Of a stretch of DNA of 64,000 bases, positions 9,283-15,941 are shown one piece after another. The DNA is from WHSW01 sp033856255 (GTDB lineage Bacteria; Actinomycetota; Thermoleophilia; Solirubrobacterales; 70-9): contig JAWVFH010000041.1 of the NCBI GenBank assembly GCA_033856255.1, positions 1-64,000 on the forward strand. Direction: 5' to 3'. Positions within the stretch are counted from its first letter, which is position 1. Every line of letters starts with the position of its first letter. A program made the position numbers and the translations under genes. The notes beneath the pieces were generated by a model. It was not told where the DNA came from. It made no database searches and saw nothing but the letters and a program-made list of their open reading frames with translations.

Positions 9283-9311
9283 TTTGTACCAGCTGGGTGC
9301 GGAAAGGGCAA
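9283..9311 (-). promoter_or_regulatory. Promoter of the aro leader operon (leaderless)
   Basis: TTGCCC (9311-9306), a 17-base spacer, and TACAAA (9288-9283), followed by eight bases and the ATG of the leader peptide. Both hexamers resemble the housekeeping consensus and the spacing is ideal. Transcription would start at or one base before the A of ATG 9274. It lies upstream of, and in the opposite direction to, the GNAT gene at 9354. Confidence 0.65.
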
Positions 9312-9353
9312 GTAACGTGGCCCGTGCGCCATCTTTCGCCCGCGGGGGTGGCG

Positions 9354-9854
9354 ATGTCGAGCTCTAGTCGCATACCGACTACAACTCGACAGGTGCCCAA
9401 GGGCTCGATCGAGTTTGAGCAGGTAGAACCGACGCACCCGGATGCCGTCGCGCTCGCCCGTGCTGCGACCGAGGAGGGCGAGCGTGTGTACGCGGACCTC
9501 GGACTCGGGCCTGCCCCGTCTCTCGCCGAGCTGGTCGACGCACGCGGCCGGATCCTCCTCGCCCGCCTCGGCGGGCGGCCGATCGGCTGCGGAGCACTCC
9601 GGACGCTCGGCCCTCGTACGGCCGAGATCAAGCGCATGTTCGTGGTCGCTGACCTACGTGGCCGCGGCATCGGCCGCGAGCTGCTCGTGGCGCTCGAGGG
9701 CGCTGCCCGCGAGCTCGACTACGAGCGCGTCCGGCTCGACACCGGATCTCGCCAGCAGGCGGCGATCGGCCTCTACCGCTCCTCCGGCTACCAGGAGATC
9801 CGCGACTACAACGCCAAGCCCGGCGCTGACCTGTGGTTCGAGAAGCGGCTCTAA
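9354..9854 (+). CDS. GNAT-family N-acetyltransferase
   Basis: 166 residues with the GNAT acetyl-CoA motif: IKRMFVVADLRGRGIGRELLVALE carries the R-G-R-G-I-G pyrophosphate loop, followed by DTGSRQQAAIGLYRSSGYQEI, the usual C-terminal strand-helix. The target (amino acid, antibiotic or protein) cannot be told. ATG 9354 gives a normal N-terminus and has GGGGGT upstream; an upstream in-frame start at 9258 would add 32 residues that overlap the divergent aro leader and look non-coding. It is followed after 10 bases by the M15 peptidase gene. Confidence 0.85.
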   Translation: MSSSSRIPTTTRQVPKGSIEFEQVEPTHPDAVALARAATEEGERVYADLGLGPAPSLAELVDARGRILLARLGGRPIGCGALRTLGPRTAEIKRMFVVADLRGRGIGRELLVALEGAARELDYERVRLDTGSRQQAAIGLYRSSGYQEIRDYNAKPGADLWFEKRL

Positions 9855-9864
9855 CGTTGGCTTC

Positions 9865-10494
9865 GTGATCGCCGCCGCCCTGGCCGCCGTCGTCCTCGCC
9901 GCTTCCCCCCAGCCCGGGTTCGAGGCCAGCTCGACTCCGATCCAGGGCAAGGTGCGCGAGCGGATCGTCGGCAGTTCCTGGCACCGGGGCTGCCCGGTCG
10001 CGCTCGGCAAGCTGCGCCTGCTGGAGCTCACCTACCGCGGCTTCGACGGCGACTCGCATCACGGCCGCCTGGTCGTCAACCGCCGCTTCGACGACCGGAT
10101 CATCGCCGTCTTCAAGCGCCTCTACGCGATCGGCTACCCGATCCGCCGCATGGAGCTGATCGACCGCTTCGGCGCCGACGACCACCGCTCGATGGCGGCC
10201 GACAACACCTCGGGCTTCAACTGCCGCTTCGTCGCCGGCACGAGCCGCTGGTCGATGCACGCCTACGGCCTCGCGGTCGACATCAACCCGGTCGAGAACC
10301 CCTACGTCTCGGGCTCGCACGTCTCACCGCCGGCCGGCGAGCCCTACGCCGACCGCTCCCGCCACGCGGCCGGGATGATCCACGACGGCGATCAGGTCGT
10401 GAAGGCGTTCGCCCGCCGCGCCGGCTGGGAGTGGCTCGGCGACGGTCCGCAGCCCTACCGCGACTACCAGCACTTCTCGGCGGACGGGACGTGA
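9865..10494 (+). CDS. Secreted M15-family peptidase (D-Ala-D-Ala carboxypeptidase-like)
   Basis: Predicted zinc peptidase acting on cell-wall peptides outside the membrane. 209 residues from GTG 9865. A short hydrophobic signal (VIAAALAAVVLAA) is followed by the VanY-like core: SGFNCRF, SRWSMHAYGLAVDINP carrying the zinc His and Asp, and YRDYQHFS with the last zinc His. TAACGT, overlapping the previous stop, ends seven bases before the GTG, consistent with a leaderless start. The stop overlaps the next GTG (GTGA). The precise substrate within M15 is not resolvable here. Confidence 0.82.
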   Translation: MIAAALAAVVLAASPQPGFEASSTPIQGKVRERIVGSSWHRGCPVALGKLRLLELTYRGFDGDSHHGRLVVNRRFDDRIIAVFKRLYAIGYPIRRMELIDRFGADDHRSMAADNTSGFNCRFVAGTSRWSMHAYGLAVDINPVENPYVSGSHVSPPAGEPYADRSRHAAGMIHDGDQVVKAFARRAGWEWLGDGPQPYRDYQHFSADGT

Positions 10495-11021
10495 GCGCCG
10501 GTTCGCCAATCAGACCGCTCGTCGAGGAGGACGCAGCCGAGCTGTATGCGCTCGTCGACTGCAACCGGGCCCGTCTCGCGCACTGGATGCCATGGGCGGC
10601 CGAGCAGACCCTTGACCAGACGAAGGCCTTCATTAGCCGGGCGTTGCAGCAGGAGCAGGTAGAGGATGGGTTCCAACGCGCCGTGGTCGTTGGCGCCGCG
10701 ATCGCTGGAACCATCGGCTTTCACCGCATCGACCGCGACAACCGGAGCACCTCCATCGGCTACTGGATAGGAGCGGAGTTCGAGGGGCAGGGCGTGATGA
10801 GCGCTGCCGTCACCGAGCTCATCCGGCACGCGTTCGGTGCTTTGCAGCTGCACCGAGTCGAGTTGCAGATCGCGCCCGACAACGAACGCAGCCGCGCGCT
10901 CGCGGCGCGCCTCGGGTTCCGCGAGGAGGGTCTGCTCCGCGACGCCGAGCGCTTCGGTGAGGAGTACCGCGACCTCCTCATGCACTCGCTACTCGCTACG
11001 GAGTGGGAAGCGAGAACTTGA
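10491..11021 (+). CDS. RimJ/RimL-type GNAT acetyltransferase
   Basis: 176 residues beginning at GTG 10491, which overlaps the M15 stop by four bases. It follows the RimJ/RimL pattern: IRPLVEEDAAELYALVD at the N-terminus, GTIGFHRID, the IGYWIGAEFEGQGVMSAAVTELIRHAF acetyl-CoA loop, then HRVELQIAPDNERSRALAARLGFREEG. Members acetylate ribosomal proteins or small molecules; which applies cannot be told. Its 3' end overlaps the convergent small secreted gene by 26 bases. Confidence 0.87.
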   Translation: MSAGSPIRPLVEEDAAELYALVDCNRARLAHWMPWAAEQTLDQTKAFISRALQQEQVEDGFQRAVVVGAAIAGTIGFHRIDRDNRSTSIGYWIGAEFEGQGVMSAAVTELIRHAFGALQLHRVELQIAPDNERSRALAARLGFREEGLLRDAERFGEEYRDLLMHSLLATEWEART

Positions 11022-11373
11022 TCGCGTTCTGGCCGAAGTAGACGACCAGCTTGCGGTAGTAGCCGATCGTGTCGATGACCTCGCGCTTCTTCGCCTTCAC
11101 CGACGCGTCGGAGGTCGTGAAGCACCCGGCGCTGTCCGAACAGAGCGTGACGGTGGCGGTCGAGGTCGCCTTCGAATCGCCCCAGTTCTTCCAGTCCAGG
11201 TCCTTCGCCTTCACCGACTGCGTCGTCCCGGTCTCCCCCGCGGAGTACTTGAGCTTCGACGGCTTGCTCGGGAAGCTCCCGTGGTGGGCGCCCGAGTAGA
11301 TCACGGTCTTGGCGATCGCGGCCGAGGCGGTCGCGAGCAGCAGGCAGCAGCTGATCAGGGCGAGTCTCTTCAT
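10996..11373 (-). CDS. Small secreted protein of unknown function
   Basis: 125 residues with a clear signal peptide (MKRLALISCCLLLATASAAIA, cleavage after residue 21 or so). The mature part is Ser, Thr and Lys-rich with two cysteines close together (LCSDSAGCF) that could form a disulphide, and repeated VKAK motifs, compatible with a small beta-rich extracellular domain. ATG 11373 is two bases past the hisC stop, so it is probably translated from the hisC message. I do not recognise the family. Confidence 0.7.
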   Translation of the reverse strand: MKRLALISCCLLLATASAAIAKTVIYSGAHHGSFPSKPSKLKYSAGETGTTQSVKAKDLDWKNWGDSKATSTATVTLCSDSAGCFTTSDASVKAKKREVIDTIGYYRKLVVYFGQNAIKFSLPTP

Positions 11374-11375
11374 CG

Positions 11376-12467
11376 CTACAGGCTCTCACCCAGGGCGGTC
11401 AGGAACCTGCGGTTCTCGTCCGGCGTCCCGTAGCTGACCCGGATGTGCCCGGGCCCGCCCAGCGGCGTGCCCCGCCGGACCAGGATCCCGGCCTCGGCGA
11501 GGACGGCCGCCACCGCCTCGTCGTCGCGATCGCCGAGGTCGATCCAGGAGAAGTTGGCCTGCGAGTCCGGGGTCGACAACCCGAGCTCGCGCACCCCCTC
11601 CTCGACCGTCACGCGCTCGATCAGGTTGCGCTCGACGCGCGCCGCGACGTCGTCGGAGTGGCGGATCGCCTCCGCGGCCGCCGCCTGGGCGAGGGCGTTG
11701 ACGCTGAACGGCTGGCGCACCGCGTCGATCGCGGCGCGGAACTTCGGCGAGCACAGCGCGTAGCCGACCCGCAGGCCGGCGAGCCCGTAGACCTTGCTGA
11801 ACGTCCGCAGCAGGACGAGGTTGGGGAACTCCTTGCGCAGGTCGACGCTGTCGTCGGGATCGTCGTCGAGCTGGAACTCGACGTAGGCCTCGTCGACGAG
11901 CACGGTGACGTGGTCCGGGACCCGCTCGCAGAACTCGGCGATCCGGGCGGCGGGGATGTGGGTCGACGTCGGGTTGTTGGGGTTGCAGATGACGACCAGC
12001 TGCGTGGCGGCGGTGACCTCGGTCGCGATCGCCTCGAGGTCGTGGACGTCGCCCTCGGCCAGCGGCACGCGGATCTCGCGGGCCCCGGAGAGCGGCGCCA
12101 GGTAGGGATAGATCGAGAACGAGGGCCAGGCGTAGACGAGCTCGGCTCCCGGCTCGCAGAGCGCCAGCGCCGCCGCCAGGAGGATCTCGCAGGAGCCGTT
12201 GGCGAGCGCGACCCCGGCCGGCTCGACCTCGTAGCGCTCGGCGATCCGCGTCCGCAGCAGGCCGGCGCTCGGATCCGGGTAGCGGTTCGTGTGGGCGGCC
12301 GAGCGGGCGATCGCCTCGATGACGGCGGGATGCGGCCCGAAGGGCGACTCGTTCGACGCCAGCTGGGCGATCCCCTCGTCGGAGATCGACTCCGGCGCCT
12401 TGCCGGCGGGAGCGCCGGCAACGTAGCCCGGGATCTGGGCGAGCTTGTGGGCGAACTGGACGCTCAC
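11376..12467 (-). CDS. hisC: Histidinol-phosphate / aromatic aminotransferase (HisC family)
   Basis: PLP-dependent class I/II aminotransferase of 363 residues. SNESPFGPHPAV, the NPNNPTS segment, DEAYVEF and the PLP-lysine loop LRTFSKVYGLAGLRVGY are all present. Lying behind chorismate mutase and near aroF-tyrA-aroA rather than with his genes, it may transaminate phenylpyruvate and hydroxyphenylpyruvate, as some HisC homologues do; this is inferred from context. GTG 12467 is chosen because AGGAGGG lies just upstream, overlapping the aroH stop. Any extension upstream would run into aroH. Confidence 0.9.
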   Translation of the reverse strand: MSVQFAHKLAQIPGYVAGAPAGKAPESISDEGIAQLASNESPFGPHPAVIEAIARSAAHTNRYPDPSAGLLRTRIAERYEVEPAGVALANGSCEILLAAALALCEPGAELVYAWPSFSIYPYLAPLSGAREIRVPLAEGDVHDLEAIATEVTAATQLVVICNPNNPTSTHIPAARIAEFCERVPDHVTVLVDEAYVEFQLDDDPDDSVDLRKEFPNLVLLRTFSKVYGLAGLRVGYALCSPKFRAAIDAVRQPFSVNALAQAAAAEAIRHSDDVAARVERNLIERVTVEEGVRELGLSTPDSQANFSWIDLGDRDDEAVAAVLAEAGILVRRGTPLGGPGHIRVSYGTPDENRRFLTALGESL

Positions 12468-12475
12468 GGACCCTC

Positions 12476-12859
12476 CTACTGCGCCGAGTGCAGGTCGGCG
12501 CGCAGGCGACGGGTCTCGCCGATGTAGACGTGCTCGGGGCGGCGGTCGGCCGGCGCGTAGTAGTGCGCGAGCACCCGGATCACCCGCTCCATCGCTCCCG
12601 GGACGTCGAGCTCGCGATTGCATAGCAGCGGCACCTGGTCGAGGCCGACGGCGCGCGCCCCTACGGCCGGGAACTGCGCGTTGAGGTCGTCGGTGCAGGT
12701 GAGGATCACGGAGACGAAGTCAGCCGGCTCGAGCGAGTTGCGCTCGATCAGCGCCCGCATCAGCTCCTCGGTCGCGTCGAGGATCGCGCGCTCGTCGTTG
12801 CGCTCCGCCTGGACGGCGCCGCGCACGGCCCAGAGGCGTGGCTGAGGGTCGTTCGTCAT
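12476..12859 (-). CDS. aroH: Chorismate mutase, AroH type
   Basis: Converts chorismate to prephenate, the substrate of TyrA nearby. 127 residues, the size of the Bacillus-type trimeric AroH fold. WAVRGAVQAERND near the N-terminus holds the substrate Arg, and FVSVILTCTDDLNAQFPAVGAR and RVLAHYYAP, with the conserved Arg and Tyr, follow. ATG 12859 overlaps the rluB stop by four bases (ATGA), and the stop abuts the hisC ribosome-binding site, so rluB, aroH and hisC are coupled. This fold is distinct from the AroQ mutase of many other actinobacteria. Confidence 0.93.
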   Translation of the reverse strand: MTNDPQPRLWAVRGAVQAERNDERAILDATEELMRALIERNSLEPADFVSVILTCTDDLNAQFPAVGARAVGLDQVPLLCNRELDVPGAMERVIRVLAHYYAPADRRPEHVYIGETRRLRADLHSAQ

Positions 12860-13551
12860 CGCTGCGGATCCTTCCAGAGCCGGCGCAGCTCGGCGGCGCG
12901 CAGCTTGCGCGCCTCGCCGCGGGCCAGCTCGCCCAGGCGCAGCGGCCCGAAGGCGACCCGCTCCAGCTCGACGACCTCGTTGCCGATCGCCTCGGCCATC
13001 CGGCGCAGCTGGCGGTTGCGGCCCTCGCGGATCGTGATCTCGAGCACCCGGGCAGACACCCGCCGAACCCGGGCCGGCGCCGTCGGCCCGTCCTCGAGCT
13101 CGACGCCGTCGCGCAGGCGGCCGATCTCGGTCTCGCTCGGCGGCCGGCGCAGCCGCGCCCTGTAGGTCTTCGGCACCTCGTAACGGGGGTGCATGAGCCG
13201 GTTCGCCAGCTCGCCATCATTGGTGACGAGGATCAGCCCGGTCGAGTCCACGTCGAGGCGCCCGACCGGGTAGAGGCGGCGCTTCGAGTCGATCAGCTGG
13301 GTGACCGCGCGCCTGCGTCCTGGCTCGCTCGCGGTCGAGGTCACCCCGGTGGGCTTGTTCAGCATCCAGACCTCGCGTGCCTCGGGCCCGACCTGGCGCC
13401 CGTCCACCTCCACCCCGCTCTCGAACTCGACGTCGCGGGCCGGGTCACGGACGACCTCGCCGCCGACCCGGACCCGGCCGGCGACGATCAGCTCCTCGGA
13501 CTTGCGGCGCGAGGCGACGCCCGAATGGGCCAGGTACTTGGCGAGACGCAT
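12856..13551 (-). CDS. rluB: 23S rRNA pseudouridine synthase, RluB/RsuA family
   Basis: 231 residues. An N-terminal S4 RNA-binding domain (MRLAKYLAHSGVASRRKSEELI) is followed by the catalytic domain with GRLDVDSTGLILVTNDG, which carries the catalytic Asp, and YRARLRR and REGRNRQLRRM. Likely isomerises uridine in 23S rRNA; RluB, RluE and RsuA cannot be separated with certainty, although the S4 domain and scpAB-linked position favour RluB. ATG 13551 has no Shine-Dalgarno; TAGCTT ends six bases before it, suggesting a leaderless promoter 27 bases after scpB. Confidence 0.92.
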   Translation of the reverse strand: MRLAKYLAHSGVASRRKSEELIVAGRVRVGGEVVRDPARDVEFESGVEVDGRQVGPEAREVWMLNKPTGVTSTASEPGRRRAVTQLIDSKRRLYPVGRLDVDSTGLILVTNDGELANRLMHPRYEVPKTYRARLRRPPSETEIGRLRDGVELEDGPTAPARVRRVSARVLEITIREGRNRQLRRMAEAIGNEVVELERVAFGPLRLGELARGEARKLRAAELRRLWKDPQR

Positions 13552-13577
13552 GCGCCGAAGCTAGCGTGCTCGGGTAC

Positions 13578-14141
13578 TCAGCCGGCCCGCTGCTCGCCGG
13601 CCTTCAGTAGCCGTTCGCGCAGCTCCGCCTCATCCTCTGGCGTCGGATCGAAGCGCGCCGGATCCGGCAGCGCGTCGAGACCGGAGAGGCCGAAGAGACG
13701 CTCGAACAGCGGCGTCGTCCGGTGGATGACGGCGCCGAAGCGCGAGCGGCCGGACTCCTCGATCAGGCCGCGCTCGGTGAGCGTGTGCAGCGCCGACTCC
13801 GAGGCGACGCCGCGGATCCGGGCGATCTCCGGGCGCGAGACCGGCTGCAGATAGGCGATGATCGCCAGCGTCTCCGCCTGCGCTTGGGTGAGCGGCGGGG
13901 TCCGCGGCTTGGCGAGAAGGCGCCGTGCCGCGTCGCCGGCCTCGGGGTGAGCGGCGAGCGTGTGGCCGCCCGCGACCTCGCGCAGGACGACGCCGCGCCC
14001 GGCCAGCGACGCGCCGAGCAGGTCGATCGCCCGGTCGATCTCGGCCTCGGTCACCTCGCACGCCTCGGCCAGCTCGGCGGTGCTCACCGGCTCGGGCGAG
14101 AGGAAGAGCAGGGACTCGACGACCTGCTCCAGCGAACTCAT
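13578..14141 (-). CDS. scpB: Segregation and condensation protein B
   Basis: Winged-helix subunit of the SMC-ScpAB chromosome condensation complex. 187 residues from ATG 14141. It shows LEQVVESLLFLSPEPVSTAELA, then TQAQAETLAIIAYLQPVSRPEIARIRGV and RGLIEESGRSRFGAVIHRTTPLFERLFGL, the two winged helices in order. The ATG overlaps the scpA stop (ATGA), the usual coupling for these partners. An upstream in-frame extension of 15 residues lies inside scpA and is unlikely to be used. Confidence 0.95.
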   Translation of the reverse strand: MSSLEQVVESLLFLSPEPVSTAELAEACEVTEAEIDRAIDLLGASLAGRGVVLREVAGGHTLAAHPEAGDAARRLLAKPRTPPLTQAQAETLAIIAYLQPVSRPEIARIRGVASESALHTLTERGLIEESGRSRFGAVIHRTTPLFERLFGLSGLDALPDPARFDPTPEDEAELRERLLKAGEQRAG

Positions 14142-14857
14142 GCTGCCTCCACCGTGATCGGCCCGAAGACGCCCTTCTGCCTCCACGTCGCCTCGCCCTG
14201 CTTGTGCAGCTCGAGCAGGGCGAACAGGGTCACCGCCTGGGTGAGCTTGTCCTCGTCACCGAAGCTCTCGTCGAAGTCGAGCGAGTCGCGGCCGGCGAGC
14301 AGCTCGCGCAGCAGGCGCAGGCGCTTGTCGAGGGAGACGGTCGGGCGGATGTGCGAGAGGTCGGGCTGTGGCGGCACCCGCAGGAGGTCGCCGATCGAGA
14401 CCGCCAGCAGCTCGGGCTCATACGACGGGCGGGCCGCGTCGAGCGCCACCCGGCGCAGCTCCGCCGGCAGCGGCGCCGAGCGGTACAGGTAGCGACGCCC
14501 GTCGGCGAACAGCTCCGCCAGATGCGCGGCGGCGTCGCGGTAGCGGCGGTACTCGAGCATCCGCGCCAGCAGCTCCTCGGCCGCCTCCTCCGGCGCCAGC
14601 TCGAGCAGCTCCTCCTCGGGCGCCGGCAGCAGCAGCCGCGACTTCAGCTCCAGCAGCGAGGCGATCAGGACCAGGAACTCGGTCGCGGCCTCCAGGTCGA
14701 GCTCGCCCTGCTCCTCCACGCGCTGCAGATAGGCGATCACGATCTCGCCCAGCTCCACCTCGGCCAGCGCGATCTCCTCGCGCAGGACGACCGTCATCAG
14801 CAGGTCGAACGGGCCCGCGAAGACGTCCAGATCCAGGTCGAGCTCGGCGGCTCTCAT
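14138..14857 (-). CDS. scpA: Segregation and condensation protein A
   Basis: Kleisin subunit bridging the SMC heads. 239 residues from ATG 14857: LDVFAGPFDLLMTVVLREEIALAEVELGEIVIAYLQ is the typical SMC-binding N-terminus, then an acidic stretch EEELLELAPEEAAEELLARM, and a C-terminal winged helix with DKLTQAVTLFALLELHKQGE. Co-occurrence with scpB supports the call. TACCCT ends seven bases before the ATG with no Shine-Dalgarno, another probable leaderless start. Confidence 0.95.
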   Translation of the reverse strand: MRAAELDLDLDVFAGPFDLLMTVVLREEIALAEVELGEIVIAYLQRVEEQGELDLEAATEFLVLIASLLELKSRLLLPAPEEELLELAPEEAAEELLARMLEYRRYRDAAAHLAELFADGRRYLYRSAPLPAELRRVALDAARPSYEPELLAVSIGDLLRVPPQPDLSHIRPTVSLDKRLRLLRELLAGRDSLDFDESFGDEDKLTQAVTLFALLELHKQGEATWRQKGVFGPITVEAA

Positions 14858-14885
14858 CCTGCGCAGGGTAAAGACCGGGTCGGCG

Positions 14886-15896
14886 TTACTGCGGGGTTCC
14901 CACGCCCATCGCCGCACGGACCTCGGCGACGGTCACGGAGGCGATCGAGCGCGCCTTCTCGGCGCCCGCGGCGAGGATGCCTTCGAGCGCGGCCTCGTCA
15001 CCCCGCAGCTCGGTGTAGCGCTCGCGCACCGGGGCCAGGTAGTCGACCACGGCGTCGGCCACCGCGCGCTTGAAGTCGCCGTAGCCCGAGCCGTCGAACT
15101 CGCGCTCGACCTCGGCCGGATCGACGCTCCTGATCACCGCGAGGACCTCGATCAGGTTCGCGATCCCCTGCTTGCCCTCGCCGCGGACGACGCCCGAGCC
15201 CGAGTCGGTGACCGCGCTCATCACCTTCTTGCGTACGGCGTCGGGCTCCTCGAGGACGTAGATCGTCCCCGGCTCGGTTCCGCCCGTGGTCGCCATCTTC
15301 GAGCCCGGCTCCTGCAGGTCCATGATCCGCCCCCCGACCTCGGGAATCCGGGGCTCGGGCTCGACCAGGATCGGGTCGGCCGCGGCGAAGCGCTCGTTGA
15401 AGCGCCGCGCGATCTCGCGCATCAACTCGACGTGCTGGCGCTGGTCGTCGCCGACCGGGACCTCACCGGCCTTGTAGGCGAGCACGTCGGCCGCCTGCAG
15501 GACCGGATAGAGGAACAGGGCCGCCGAGACCAGCTCGCGCTGCTTGGCCGACTTGTCCTTGAACTGGGTCATCCGGTTGAGGTCGCCGTGCGCGGTGACG
15601 GCGGAGAGCAGCCAGCAGAGCTCGGTGTGCTCGTGGACGTCGGACTGGCGGAAGAGGATGCAGCGCTCGGGGTCGAGCCCGGCCGCGATCAGGATCGCCG
15701 TCGTGTCGTAGAGCCGCTCGCGCAGCTCCGCCGGGTCGTAGGCGACCGAGAGCGCGTGCAGATCGACGATGCAGTAGATCGCCTCGCCCCCCGCCAGCTG
15801 GGCGCGGTCCTGGCCTTCGACGTACTGGCGGATCGCGCCGATGTAGTTGCCGAGGTGCTTGCGCCCGGTGGGCTGGATGCCGCTGAAGATCCTCAC
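14886..15896 (-). CDS. trpS: Tryptophanyl-tRNA synthetase
   Basis: Charges tRNA-Trp. 336 residues, normal for bacterial TrpS. Class I HIGH-like GIQPTGRKHLGNYIGAI is at 6-22 and the KMSKS counterpart is GSKMATTGG; AIYCIVDLHALS and VPVGDDQRQHVELMREIARRFN are family motifs. The GTG at 15896 starts the conserved N-terminus. TAGGCT ends eight bases upstream and there is no Shine-Dalgarno. It follows a drug-efflux gene across a repeated hairpin. I see no T-box leader; Trp-tRNA from this enzyme would be one signal read by the aro leader peptide. Confidence 0.96.
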   Translation of the reverse strand: MRIFSGIQPTGRKHLGNYIGAIRQYVEGQDRAQLAGGEAIYCIVDLHALSVAYDPAELRERLYDTTAILIAAGLDPERCILFRQSDVHEHTELCWLLSAVTAHGDLNRMTQFKDKSAKQRELVSAALFLYPVLQAADVLAYKAGEVPVGDDQRQHVELMREIARRFNERFAAADPILVEPEPRIPEVGGRIMDLQEPGSKMATTGGTEPGTIYVLEEPDAVRKKVMSAVTDSGSGVVRGEGKQGIANLIEVLAVIRSVDPAEVEREFDGSGYGDFKRAVADAVVDYLAPVRERYTELRGDEAALEGILAAGAEKARSIASVTVAEVRAAMGVGTPQ

Positions 15897-15903
15897 GCGC
15901 GGG

Positions 15904-15941
15904 GAGCCTACGGGAGGCTCGGTTCGAGCCTACGGGAGGCT
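15904..15941. repeat. Tandem hairpin repeat between MFS gene and trpS
   Basis: GAGCCTACGGGAGGCT occurs exactly twice, at 15904-15919 and 15926-15941. Each copy folds on itself (AGCCT with AGGCT, five-base loop). The right copy contains the stop codon of the MFS gene and the left copy carries the putative -10 of trpS (TAGGCT). It may be a short duplication forming tandem weak terminators, or a processing signal. Confidence 0.5.
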
